NCBI GenBank assembly: GCA_021018995.1
Contig: CM037587.1
Coordinates: 10,251,366 to 10,315,365 of the forward strand
DNA from: Chloranthus sessilifolius
Lineage: Eukaryota > Streptophyta > Magnoliopsida > Chloranthales > Chloranthaceae
Length of the DNA stretch: 64,000 bases
Reading direction: 5' to 3'
Below, piece by piece: positions 20,682 to 32,148 of this stretch. Under the pieces are notes generated by a model. That model did not search any database. It was not told the origin of the DNA and saw only the letters and a program-made list of their open reading frames with translations. Both the position numbers and the translations under genes were made by a program. Position 1 is the stretch's first letter. The number at the start of each line of letters is the position of its first letter.

Positions 20682-23600
20682 TTCAGAGATTTGTGTAAAT
20701 ATTAGGGTTCTGAAAATAATATTTTAATAGGAAAAGAAAGAATAAAATCATAATTAAAATAAAATCATAATAAGGTTTAGCCATTTCATTCTATTTTATA
20801 TTAATATTTATAACAAAATATACACGAATTCGATATATTTAGCCCGTCGATACGCGATCGTACGTACCCAACGCGGCGGGATCTGAGAATAACATAATGG
20901 ATTGATGGGTACCCACCTGTTGAAGCGTGAACGGTAGATCTACGATGATTAGGGTTGAATAGATCGATGTCCAACACGATAGCTCGTCTAAGGTTTCTTC
21001 TTCTTCCTCCTCCTTGATCTCATCGGTGGAAATAGATTGCAACAGTTCTTGTGAAAGAATACAAGAAAGTTTTGAGAAGATTAGAGAGTTTTAGAAAAGG
21101 TGAGTTGAGAAGGAGTTGTGACAGCTAGGGTTTCTTAATAGAAGAGAATAATAAGAGACAACTAGGGTTTCTCAAAAGATTAGAATAAGAAAAGAAGAAA
21201 ATAGTTACGTACCTAGATAAGGTTTTCTAAAATAGGGTAGGTTCTGGTGTGGAACGCTAACACGGTGCACAGTGCAAAATAACATCTAACACCATTAAAC
21301 ATATTTAAGAAAATCCGGGTTATTACACCCAAGGACCTAATTAGGCCTTTTAAAAATAATTAAATAATTTACATGAATGTGAACTTTTGTAAGTGTATGA
21401 GTGGTGCTCGATGCACCCAGACAGATTTTCTGTGTCAGCGACCAACAAGAAAGGAGTCTCTTTTAGAAGGAATTAAGAATCCTTGTGACTCTTACATTTT
21501 AAGTCAATTGACTTGCTCAAATTGGGTCTCCTCTCTCAATTCTCCCTCATATACTCAACAACAAGAGAAAGCTTCATCTTCCTCTATCTCTCTCTTGATT
21601 TCTGCAAACTCAGGCTTTGATCCATTCATACAATCCACCTTCATCTTCTGCTTCTCTTTGTTTGGCCCCCTTCATCTTATTCGAGTAGCCCACACAGTCA
21701 TGTCTACTCTTTGATCTCCTCATTGAAATCTCATTCCGCCTCCTATGAAACTCTGTCATCAAAATTTGACTACAACAACACCACCACCACCGCCACCACC
21801 GTGCTACCATTATTGGACACTCCTTGCGTGCTTAACCCAAGGGCAGTGAAACTGTATGATTGTGGAACAACCAAATAGCGGGAGAGTCGTCCACTTCAAC
21901 TCAAATCGACCCGTTGAATCCGATCTATGATGACCCAAGACCATCCAAATCATCTCGAAACATGCTACAACATGTGGGTACCTTCTTATCCATCTCAAAT
22001 TACCCAGTCAAACCACTAGATTTCAATCCAGGGGTCACTGATTGCCATTCAATTGGAGAAAATTTATAAAAGAAATATATTTTAGGTCATTTTCATAGAT
22101 TTCTGAGGCCCTTGTGGTCAAATGGTTAACCCATGGTCAAATCTTGAATAGGATACAGTGCCGATTTTTAGCTTAGGCATCGACCGGACGAAAAATAAGT
22201 TAAGGGAACGAAAATCCGTGAAAACTACACCCAACACTCATGTGCGTACGCGCGTCGGTGAACAACCACATATGGGTGACTGCCTGCATCAATGAACAAC
22301 CACCTACTGGTGGCTGTTGCTTGCTTTGTTTGTTGTCGCTTGGGTGAAAACACCCCTTTGACCTATCTTTGATCGTCCGAATCTCGAAATATATGTTGTT
22401 TTGGAGTTAGGTTGACAACATATCCCCTTAAAATTCGATGGTCTATCTATCCGACAGCTCATAGTTTCCTGAATAGTTTTATTTACACATTGTTTAATGC
22501 TCTCAAAATCGGTAATTATTGTGACTCATTTTCTGTTCCATGTTAAGCACTTGAGTAGGGATCACTATTGACTCCTTGACTTTGAGAAACTAGGTCAGAC
22601 CAGCCCCTAAGGTCATAACCAAATTAATCTCGACCATGACATGCATTGATCTAACGGATCATAAATTATTTTTTGACTTAAAGGGCACAGTTTACGAGGC
22701 CCGAATATTAAGGGAAAATAGAGTTAAAAACTTTAACTCTTACCCAACAAGGGTAAAAGGGTCGCTTTGACGACCTTTTTGATTATGATCGAAATAGTGA
22801 GGGTAGTCCAGAGAGACCTCTCACCTCACTGGGACCCTACGCGACATTGGTGTCCGATTTTCAAGATCACACTTATCGTGAGCTTGTACTACGCCTCAAT
22901 CTTGTTGAACGCGAAGAGGTCTGATTCAATCAAACCTTCAATTCCCTTAAATATCTCTGCAATTGGAAAGTTTTCAGTAGGTGAAAAGACTTTCTTTTTC
23001 ACTGATCTATACACCCCACAAATTTCATATCAAAATTTGACATGACAATCGAGATATAGGTAAAGATATGTTAGGGTCATGGAGTGAAATTTGCGAAAAA
23101 GACGACCAGACCGTCATTTTATGTAGATTTTTCCACATATGAAAAAATCTCAGTTGAAGAAAAAGCCACCATTTATGCTAATCTAGTCACAACATAAAAA
23201 TTAGATTTAATTTCCCCACGATTCCCGAAATGCATAAAATCTTAGTTTATGGCCATTGGAGTGAAACTAAGAAAAATCTAAGAGTTAACATTTTTCTTTA
23301 CATTTGGACTAAGACTCATATATTAGAGATCTTGACCACATCAGTCGAGGGTATTACAAGACCCTCTACCATCATGATCGGACACAGGCCTTCTTGTATG
23401 AAACTATCCAAATAGGCTCGTACATACTTTATAACCAAATTCTCAAATTGAGATTTAAGGATCATAAGCTTTGAAACAGGTCCATGTCCTTAACCATTTG
23501 GATTCTATAAGGCCCACAAATCAATAATTGAGTCCACGGATTCAACCAAGTGGACCTATTTGACCTTCAGACTCTAAACGGGGTGAAGTACCCAATAATA

Positions 23601-25002
23601 AGCCTAAATACTCAATTTGAGCCCAAAGATTCTTGGGAAGTAGAAGTTCAAACTTTTGGAATAGGCCCAACCCACCTTTTAAGCTTAGGATAACTGTTTA
23701 AATGCATCTTCTACCCATGCTATGAAGGTGTATATAACCCAAAAACCGTGTAATAAGAATCCGACGGTCAAAACTTGTTTGAGTCACACGGGAGTCAATC
23801 CTTAGACAAATTTCACAAATGATCAATCTGTTTTCATCAGATCGACAAGATCTACCTGATAATATCAGTCTAACATCACTTTGTGATATATATTTTAGAA
23901 CTCACGTACTTTCATTGTAGGTCACCTTCTCTCTCTTAAAGATGAGCGAGGCGCCCAAAGTCAATCTTAAACTACACTATAACCCTATAAGGTCATAGAG
24001 CTTAATCTAATATCTTGGAGTTAAAGTTTAACTCACCCTATTATAGATGTTGATTTGATATCAGTATTTCTAACATCTCCCTATGATTTATTTGTTTGAA
24101 TTATTGTTCAAAATATTACGAGTAATACTAGCTCTGTTATGATTAGTTGCTTTCTTATTCTATGTTTAATCTACATTGTATGACATCCATCACTTAGATC
24201 ATACGTTGGGGTATATATATATAGTAGATTAAAAAGAAATAAGATATGATACACAACTCTTAAGCCTTCGTCATGGTGAGATTCTTTTCACAGTCACGTG
24301 CAACTTGTAATGTAGGCATTCATATACGGACGTAACACCTCTATGGTAGTATGGGTAGCCAAACGAAGTACGTCCAGGTAACTATAAAACTCATCCCTCG
24401 GGAGCCGTGATTTGTGAAGCCTATCTTACTATGACTCATTTTAATCTAAGAATCTAATTATAAGCTATATGAACGTTATGTACGATAAGAAAGTGAGGAC
24501 TTAAGCTCATGTCAATAACGAAATTGGGGCATAAACTTAAGCCAAGAATCGAACAATAATATGATATGACAAGCTGTAAAGGTCAGCTAAACACGAATTA
24601 ATTTCTACACGTGTCATACCTTACGAGCTACAATAAGGGTGCAACGTTTGCAACCAAGATGAGTTTTAAGGACAATATGTTTAGCTTTGTCTCAAACTAA
24701 AGGGACACTTGAGGTTTCGACTTAAGGAAACCTATTGTACTGATGCGCGTAATTGATCGGTGCTGAAATATGACCATATTTCACACCTTAATTTCTATAT
24801 TTAGTTATCCGAAGAGAACATCTGATGGCTGCTATATACTTTTAGTGATTGCAGGTGTTTCTAACCGTTTGATCGTCAAAGAGCGTAAAAGAGGATAATT
24901 AAAGGTTACACAAGAACTATGGACTAAGAGGTCAAAAAAAGCATCGAAATTCATGAATTGGCCCAACATCCACCAGGAGAATGAAAATCTTGCCCTTATG
25001 TA

Positions 25003-25111
25003 TCAATCGATTGAGAACCAAATCTCAATCGATTGACAAGAAAGAGAGTTTTTGCCCTCCTTATTTCGAATTTGAATTCAATCGATTGAGATTTGAAGCT
25101 CAATCGATTGA
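25003..25111 (+). repeat. Four TCAATCGATTGA palindromes upstream of the TATA box
   Basis: Perfect 12-bp palindromes at 25003-25014, 25025-25036, 25078-25089 and 25100-25111, in two pairs. The last is 30 bp before TATATAAAC. Confidence 0.92.
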
Positions 25112-25141
25112 CACTATTAGGGAAAATGTTTTGTCCGCCCC

Positions 25142-25150
25142 TATATAAAC
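25142..25150 (+). promoter_or_regulatory. TATA box of the solo LTR
   Basis: TATATAAAC, preceded by GCCCC and followed within 30 bp by TTAGGGTTTAGGG; a canonical plant core promoter layout. Confidence 0.65.
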
Positions 25151-25425
25151 AAAGCTACGACTTAGGGTTTAGGGCTGGCTTTTTGGCTCTTGTTCTTTCT
25201 TTTGTTTTGAGGCCCTTCTTCTTCTCTTAGTAGATTGTAGTAGGTTTTGATACTTCTTCTTTTCAACTTTGAAGTATAGATTGTACCTAGAAACAAAAGT
25301 ATTGTAAAAAGAAATTTTGTGATAAATTAAAGCATAATTAAGATGATGTCTTCGGATCTACAACGGGCTTGTACACCGAGGATGAGCGGCTAAAATCACT
25401 TGCTCAAGGAGGAAGCGAGCCTTAA

Positions 25426-25665
25426 ATAAGTAACTGTTCTATTATTGATTTTATAATTTCATAGTACTGTCATTGAATCATTCTCTCAAAAGTGTGTGCT
25501 TAATTGAATATTATCGAGTGCTCGTTTACAGTCGTTGATCGTGATTATCGATAAGTAACTGTTCTATTATTGATTTTACAATTTCATAGTACTGTCATTG
25601 AATCATTCTCTCAAAAGTGTGTTTAATTGAATAGTGCTTGTTTACAGTCGTTTATCGTGGTTATC
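25426..25665 (+). repeat. Tandem duplication (~120 bp x 2) in the solo LTR
   Basis: Copy 1 is 25426-25550 and copy 2 is 25551-25665. Both start ATAAGTAACTGTTCTATTA and end with an ATCGTG(G/A)TTATC stretch; copy 2 has lost about 10 bp. Confidence 0.88.
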
Positions 25666-27023
25666 AACGACCGTAAAAGAGACTCCATCTAGATCTATTC
25701 TTGTAGGCCGATTTAGGTTGTAAAATGATTGATTTATCATTATCATGACTTAGAATTTTGAGATATACTATGCTTTTTACATGATTCATACCGCAATGAT
25801 AGATTGAGTCATAGTTTTTAGATATGGTATGCCAGATCAATAGTCATGTTCTTCTTGATTAATTTGTTTTCTTAATAAATGATGGTGTTTTGACGCAATA
25901 TAAAATTATGAGTTTAATGGTAGAAAAGTTACTAGTCTAGGGATAGCTAACTCCTTAATCAATTCTTAAATTGTCATTTTCCTTATCATAATTTGTTCTG
26001 GCTTAGATTACTTTTCTTTTATTACATCTAGAATTGTGTGGTAATTATTTGATAAATTAATTTTCTCTCCCTTGGTACTTTCTTAAGCGTCTTTTCTTTT
26101 TAGAAATTATTTAAATTACGCGCTTTCCTGTGGGTACGACACCCTTAAATTTATTGTGCTACAGCTGATCTTGTGCACTTGTAAAGGTACATTTTAAAAC
26201 CGATCAGTAACCTCATTTGGCTAGATAGTGGTTTATGATATGCTATGTTACGAAAGTTAGGTGATTATCTACACATGAACCTTGCGTTGTAGACTCGAGC
26301 ACTGGCCCTAGCTCATGTTGTTTACATAAAATATAAATGATGTGAAGTAAACGTTGTGTAGACGTACGAAACTACAATAAGATTTATAATATGTCACGTA
26401 AGTTAAGTTGAGGACAAGTAAGAAAAGTGATAAGCATTAGAAGCATAATATGCACTGAAAATTATTATGTTATTTCAGTTTTATGATTATAAAATATTTA
26501 TGAGAACTTTTATTACGTTATTTATATAGAATTGTAAAGAATTCACTTCCACTCACGAGGTTGCACCCACGATCACTTGGGTAAATTGTGTGGATCGGTT
26601 GTGCAACCCATTAAATTTACGTGACTAAGTAAACTCATCCCACGAAAAACTAACTGCTGGTAAAGATATGGATTACACTACCCTGGTGTACTTGATGCAC
26701 CGGTAGATGATATGATTTGTGAGGGTTACAACATGGATGACCAGCTACACGATATCAGGTATATATTAATTATTTAGAAAGACCTTCTAATTATTGACCG
26801 TACCTTTATTTCTGGTCATTTAATATAATGGACTCAAAATCAATATGAGTTTAATGAATAAAATTTTAATGTAAGAAGAAAATTTGATTCACGATTTTTG
26901 AGAGCTCAATTTTATATAAGATCTAGTAAAATATGTATGTCCGCTTATCGCTTTAACAAACATACGGTATCATAACACGAAATTCTAGATCCTTGATATC
27001 AACTAGTATTTTGAGTTGTGATA

Positions 27024-27523
27024 TTTTATATTTCTCAAACGTTTTCTTTTTTCGTACTTCTTTTTTTTCTTTTAATATGAAAATTTTCTTATGCTATCCT
27101 TCCCGCATGTTATTTGTTGGCTTTTTTTCCTTGTCCATTTAATTCTTATCCTATTTTTCCAATTTCTACCCTTGAATGATTTTACTTTCGAGCTTTGTCA
27201 TCCAATCATGAAGACATAAAAACTGATAAGATTCTAGCAGGTGTCCACTTTAACACCAAACCTACTTTATGCATTCCCATTTGGAATCTCCACATGCGAT
27301 GTTTAAAAATATAATAATTGAAACAACTATGCTAGCCAACATTTCACAAACTGCTGATATGACCATAGTGAAAAATATTATTTAACAGATGGATTGTTTC
27401 ATATCATTTCCGATATATTTCGGATAAATCTCAAAATATTTCCGATAATATAATATATATATATATAGTGTTACTGGCACGCTGCTTTATATTATAGCAA
27501 CCTCACCCAATCAAAGTTAAAAA
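27024..27523. other. Intergenic, AT-rich, no gene seen
   Basis: Pyrimidine-rich start, then a degenerate TTCCGATATATTTCGGATAAAT patch near 27400 and a short TA run near 27460. No supported coding region. Confidence 0.6.
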
Positions 27524-27822
27524 CATTGACTACTTTAGTCTAGACGAATGGAAATTATTTTTCGTCCTAATCTTTTACACAATAGATCTTGATATCATGA
27601 TCCTATCATCGAGCGGTTAAATGTTGATGACAAGTGACACACATGTCAAAAGAGAATGTAATCTAGGTATATCTTCACCGATGGTTTACATTCACTTTTT
27701 GGGATGTATGTCATGTGAAATCAACATTTATATATATTCAATAGGTAGGCCTATAATCTCAAGATATATTATATGGAAGATTGAGATAAAAAATGATCTC
27801 CATCATCTGATTATGTCAATAG
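27524..27822. mobile_element. Foldback MITE, copy A
   Basis: The left arm (CATTGACTAC..., TTTTTCGTCCTAATC, AGATCTTGATATCATG) is complementary, with mismatches, to the right arm (CTCAAGATATATTATATGG, GATCTCCATCATCTGATT, GTCAATAG). Arms are about 130-150 bp with a short centre holding TTTTTGGGATGTATGTCATG. Same family as copies at 28262, 32149, 44380 and 53734. Confidence 0.7.
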
Positions 27823-28052
27823 ATTTTTACTTAGCTTAAGTGAAGTGCCCAGCCATGTTAAGGCCCGCTTAAGGCAGGGGGCACAGCCATGCAAAGGCCA
27901 TACTCACCCCTTTAACAACCCTAAAAGAAGATAAGGCTTATGTTGACATTCTATTTTATATCTTAATCGTACATTTTAAATAAGGATTAGAATTTCACTT
28001 CCTTAAACCTTTGAATGCATTGAATAAGAAGATGGATGTGGTCGTTATTTGT

Positions 28053-28057
<5 letters not shown>

Positions 28058-28092
<35 letters not shown>
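28058..28092. repeat. (TA)n microsatellite
   Basis: About 17 TA units. Confidence 0.95.
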
Positions 28093-28097
<5 letters not shown>

Positions 28098-28261
28098 AGA
28101 GGAGATATTCCGGCCTCTTAGAGCACCGGACTAAGTCCTTAGGCATGTGTAACACTGGCATATAACACGTATCAGGGAAGTAGGGATAAATCCCTGCGGG
28201 TGGCCAACAGGAGGTCAAACTCGAACTCAGGATTGCCGTTTCATGAGGCGGGTGGATATCA

Positions 28262-28530
28262 TTTTCTTCTTCCCAATATTTGGCAAAGATAGACCTTGGG
28301 ATTATGGTCCTAGCATCAGATGGTCAATTTGTTATTCCTCATGGCACACATCTTAAAAGGTGTTTAGAGAATTACTTTTGATGCATGTCATAGTTGGTTT
28401 TTGGGATGTGTACCCTTTAAAATCAAATCTAATCATTTAATGATAGGTCCATGGTCTCAAAATATATTGTGTCAAAGATTGGGACAAAATAAAATGTCGA
28501 TCGTCCAATGCAAAATATTCAACCAATTTG
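28262..28530. mobile_element. Foldback MITE, copy B
   Basis: The left arm has CTTCCCAATATTTGGCAAAG, ATGGTCCTAGCATCAGATGG and CATGGCACACATCTTAAAAG; the right arm has the complements GGGATGTGTACC, AATCATTTAATGATAGG and GTCAAAGATTGGGAC. Moderately diverged arms. Confidence 0.65.
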
Positions 28531-29485
28531 AAGAAAAAAAACTAATGTCTTCCTCTCATTTACTTACCCTTCCAATCCGGCCTTCTCTCATTATAATAGT
28601 GAAGATGAATGAGAAAACCAACCAAATCCCTCTTCTATAAAAACTAGGGTTTTTTTTCCTGGAAACAAGAAGAGCCCTTCCCATGTTTCTATTTCCCTGT
28701 ATTTTACGACTTGGGTAGCTCCTGAAAGTTGTGAGCTCAAAACATCGCCTCTCTACGATAAATGGGTGTTACGTTAGGTGTGTAAATCGTGAAATAATTG
28801 TGGGATGGCCCCGTAGGGATTACTCCAAGCGCAAGCTCGAGATAACTAATTATATATGTTCCCAAAAATAAATTAAGCTCACTAATGGTGACAAAGGAAG
28901 ATTCAATCACATTATGGGCAGTGATCAAATTTTAATAGTTGAACTTGATTTCATGTTCAACCAGTTTTACAGCCATTGGATAGAAGAGAATCTTTGACTT
29001 TCACAGTTTCCATTTTCATTGGATTACAAGTAGTCAAGATTTTATTCTATTCAATGGTCTCGAACACTTAAATCAAAGTTTATTTGATAAACTAGTAATA
29101 TGATTAAATTTCTCACATTCACTAAAATGCATTACCTATTTCTGGAACCAATTTTTTCCTAACAAATCCAAAGTCAGCTCAAATCATAGTGATAAATATC
29201 GCCGAATTCACCGTAAAGGGGGTCAAATGTAAATTTCAGGAAAATTTTGGTTTATTTTTTATTTTTTATTTTTTATGTTTATTGTTTAATTAAAAAAAAA
29301 TAAATGTTAGTAATTTAGTATACATTGTAGTAATTTTTTTAAAAAATATTAAATATATTTTTAATCTCCGAAACTATCCCAAAATTTTTTCAAAAGGAAT
29401 CGAAATTAATCCGAAATGAACCAAAAGGACCCCCACCGAAAAATTAACCAAAACAAAATTTGTCACTATAGCTAAAATATCCATT

Positions 29486-29487
<2 letters not shown>
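28531..29487. other. Intergenic, with a promoter-like patch near 28633-28665
   Basis: CTATAAAAACTAGGGTTTTTT near 28635 resembles a TATA box followed by a telo-box-like AGGGTTT, as in some plant housekeeping promoters. No coding frame follows. From about 29200 to 29470 there is a degenerate repeat rich in AATTTCGG/CCGAAATT words, also seen near 40520-40790 and 56410-56740. Confidence 0.35.

Positions 29488-29556
<69 letters not shown>
29488..29556. repeat. (TA)n microsatellite
   Basis: About 34 TA units without interruption. Confidence 0.95.
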
Positions 29557-29557
<1 letters not shown>

Positions 29558-30822
29558 TCATTAATGGCTCAATCTCCCTGTCATCCTTCCTCTTCATCAA
29601 ACATTCCGGTAGAGGAATGATCACCTCCTTTTTATCAATCTTATCATAATCAAATCATAACCATTCAATGCGCCGACTATTTGACTCTAATTACTAATCC
29701 ACCATTCACATCTAAACCGATTGCTTTGATAAGATAAACAATCGCGAGAGATGAAATCGGAGCACCATTGGTGGCGGAGAAAACCGAAGTCTAACTGCCT
29801 GAATGCTGTCAAGAACAACGATTATGATGCATCGATTTCGCCTTTGATTCATTAAGGTTTTCCCACGAGTATCTATCACATGATCCCTAGCATATACATC
29901 GCTAATCAAAATGGGATATTAAACTCATATATAGACTGCTCGGATATACTCATCAATGTTTATAAGAAATGACCCTCTTTAATCAATTAAAGGTCGGTGA
30001 GTAATCACATACATGTAATTGATTGATACTTAATACAATTTTTAATCTCTATTAATGATGCCTCATGATCACAATATTAATGATTTTTAGTCTCTTTTAA
30101 ATTCCAGAATAGTGTTTAAATGATCTTACAAATATAAAATTTAAAGATGTGAATTATCTGATTGATGAATTTTAATATCAACTATTAAAACTAAAATCCA
30201 TAGTTGATATTATAGTCTATAGATTGGATGACACTTTTTCAAAAAGTTTTATCATTGGGCCTATTGCCTTTCAATGTGTGATCCCTCGATTTGACTTTGA
30301 TCCAACTCTTCAAAGTGATTTATCTTGGATCGAAGTTCAACAAGCCCAAAAAAGGCACTTAATAGGGGTTTAACCGTCTGATCATTTGATTATAATATTA
30401 ATTATTATTTTTAAATTTAATGATTGATATTAAAGTTTATCAATTGAATGATTCACATTCACTTATTAGCATGTTTCACTGGCTTTGATATGTTCCAATT
30501 ATAAATTGCCACATGGCATAATGATGCATCCCACTTCAACCGTTAATGATGTAAGATCATTTGGTGATAAAATCATTATATGAACTATTTTGTAAAATGC
30601 CACGTGGCTTACTAACATGACGGTAGAGATGGGATCATGTGCCATTTCTGTCTAACATAAATAAATCCTAAAAAAAAAAAAAAAGGGCATTTTACAACAA
30701 ATCACACGCACACCAAGGAGATTATCAATGTTGTGGTTTACTACAACAGTCAACAGAGTCCAACTTAAATGAAAAACCAAAACCCCACCAACCCGAAACA
30801 CATTTCTCGGTCACCCGGTATA
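29557..30822. other. Intergenic, 3' flank of the LRR pseudogene
   Basis: AT-rich DNA with MITE-like words (GATCATTTGATTATAAT, GCCACATGGCATAATG). An A tract of about 15 bp is at 30670. No gene supported. Confidence 0.5.
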
Positions 30823-31920
30823 TCAGCAAGGCCGTAACGGCGATCCACACAGACAATCGTTACCGTCAAACGACGACGATTCCATACCCTCAAGCGGAAA
30901 CCCAGCTGGAATTGGACCGCAAAGCCGATTATGACTCAGATCCAGGTGACCTACGTACGCAGCCGACAACAGAGATCTCGGAACCGAACCGCTTAATTGG
31001 TTATACGAGACATCGAGATCCGTGAAATAGTTTTTAGATCCGAAAACGTCGGGAATTTTCCCCTGTATCGCGTTCCTACTGAGAATAAGTATGCTCAACC
31101 CCTCGCTCCTCAGCAAGCTCGTCGGAAGCTCGCCAGAAATTTGGTTACTGTCAAGATTCAGCGTGGAAAGCACCGGCAATTCTCCGATCATCTCCGGGAT
31201 CTTTCCGGTAATCTGATTTTCTGACAGATCTAAATCTGCAAGCCGGTTCATGTTGCAAATCGAGCTCGGAATCTCGCCAGAGATCCGGTTCCGACCGAGC
31301 AGAACTCTGCTGACCATTCTCAACTCGCCGAAATTTCCAGAAATTTGGTCGGAGATTTCATTTTTGCTCAGATCGAGGTGCTTGTGTTCGGCGATATTCA
31401 CAATCGATGCCAGGATACCGCCGGTGATATGGTTATCAACGAGATTGCCTACGGTGAGGTGCGCCAGTTTTTTGATATCCGATGGGATGACGCCGGAGAT
31501 TCGGTTTCCGATTAGGTCGAGAATGCGGCGCGAGGAGAGTGAAGTGATGCAGGCTGGGATCTCGCCGGAGATTTGTTTTTAGTCGGCGATGACGAGTGAC
31601 GTCAGCCGGTCGAGTTTGCAGATCTCCGGCGAGATTAGGCCGGTCATTGAGCCGGAGCGACCGGTTTTTGTGAGGATAGGGTCTTCGGATTCGCCGCGTA
31701 GGGTGATGTGGATGACGCGGCTGTCGGAGGGGTCGCAGCTGACGCCGTACCAGTTTGCACAGCAATCCGTGCCGGTCCAGGTGTTGAAGATGCCGAGAGA
31801 GGGTTCCGACAGGGAGGATTTGACGGCGAGTAGGGCTGCGACGTCGGACGGAGAAGATGAGTCAACGGAAGAAGTAACGGCGAGGATGAGGAGACAGAAT
31901 AACAGGGAGAAGCAACCCAT
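30823..31920 (-). pseudogene. DRT100-like secreted leucine-rich-repeat protein with one in-frame stop
   Basis: The single intronless frame is 365 codons long, the size of the plant DRT100-like family of small extracellular LRR proteins. It starts at ATG 31920 with a signal peptide (MGCFSLLFCLLILAVTSS), then an LRRNT-2 cap (DVAALLAVKSSL, paired Cys in DCCANWYGVSCD). About nine plant-type LRRs of 24 residues follow (LxxLDLSxNxISGxIP), for example ADLDLSENQITGKIPEMIGE, and a carboxy-terminal Cys pair (CLCGSPLRPC). Codon 114 is TAA at 31579-31581, where relatives have Trp in LVIADW; the frame is otherwise intact. Some repeats have eroded consensus positions (VGNLVDNHITGGIL), which supports a decaying gene rather than a sequencing slip. 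Function of the family is uncertain beyond stress association. A TATA box lies about 98 bp upstream. Confidence 0.88.
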
Positions 31921-32017
31921 CTTTTTCTCTCTCGATCTTCAGGATCAGTGGCAAATAATGAAATTATAATAAGAGAGAGCACTTTATGAAAGTGAGAGTG
32001 AAAGTGGCAGTTGGTCG

Positions 32018-32025
32018 TTTATATA
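32018..32025 (-). promoter_or_regulatory. TATA box of the LRR pseudogene
   Basis: The minus strand reads TATATAAA, 98 bp upstream of the ATG at 31920, a normal plant core-promoter distance. A GA-rich leader lies between. Confidence 0.6.
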
Positions 32026-32148
32026 GATTCTTGTGCTTTCTTCTACTCACCGGCTTCAATATGATTAATAAGCTTGCTTAATAGTAAGTATCACATCCTT
32101 TCAAAAATTAAAAAAAAAAACAAATGATAAGTACCATATAATTTTTTT

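Larger units (their letters stand above)
1..21327 (-). mobile_element. Older Ty3/Gypsy chromovirus, minus strand, left end outside window, split by a nested element
   Basis: On the minus strand the order is 5' LTR (right), primer site, gag, protease, RT, RNase H, integrase plus chromodomain, polypurine tract, 3' LTR (left, cut by the window edge). Domain order and the chromodomain at the end of integrase place it among Ty3/Gypsy chromoviruses, probably Tekay/Del-like. The 5' LTR is interrupted by the younger element at 6541-18716. Decay is by point changes: the chromodomain Trp and other codons are stops, and integrase zinc cysteines have become tyrosines. The right flank after the LTR is CCCAA; the left flank cannot be seen, so the target duplication is untested. 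Confidence 0.85.
18722..21327 (-). repeat. 5' LTR of the older chromovirus, outer part
   Basis: Continuation of the LTR interrupted at 6540; together about 3.15 kb. It contains a 29-bp inverted repeat (19411-19516) and the ATCGATCGAT array (20300-20681), and ends TTACA at 21327, matching 991 in the other LTR. Confidence 0.82.
24754..26206 (+). mobile_element. 1453-bp solo LTR, probably Athila/Tat-type Gypsy, nested in the LTR above
   Basis: Ends TGATCGG...CCGATCA (inverted 7-mers), flanked by GTAAT (24749-24753) and GTAAC (26207-26211), a 5-bp duplication with one mismatch. The host LTR resumes in register (TGCGCGTAA then CCTCATTTGG). It contains four TCAATCGATTGA palindromes, a TATATAAAC box at 25142 and a late GTGGGTACGACACCC stretch of the kind seen near the ends of large plant Gypsy LTRs. 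It has no coding region or second LTR. The superfamily call is an inference. Confidence 0.8.
21328..27023 (+). mobile_element. Plus-strand LTR (solo or 3' LTR) related to the 45.5-52.6 kb element, split by another LTR
   Basis: The stretch is the reverse complement, with much divergence, of the LTR at 48539-52640. Landmarks: the CTATAACCCTATAAGG region at 23980, GTAGGCATTCATATACGG near 24310, the CACTCACGAGGTTGCACCCACGATC stretch near 26550, and the terminal ...ATGTCCGCTTATCG... ending GTTGTGATA at 27023 (GTGACA in the relative). No primer site follows 27023, so it is a solo LTR or a 3' LTR whose body lies left of the older chromovirus. Without the nested LTR it is about 4.2 kb, like its relative. 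Its left boundary is uncertain. Confidence 0.65.

Noticed and set aside
28633-28700. TATA plus telo-box-like AGGGTTT as the promoter of a ribosomal-protein-type gene
   Set aside because: No coding sequence or splice structure downstream on either strand; kept only as a note.
30997-31969. Several open frames opposite or beside the LRR frame
   Set aside because: Arg/Pro/Ile-rich shadows of the LRR codon pattern; only the minus frame reading LxxLxLSxNxISGxIP makes biological sense.
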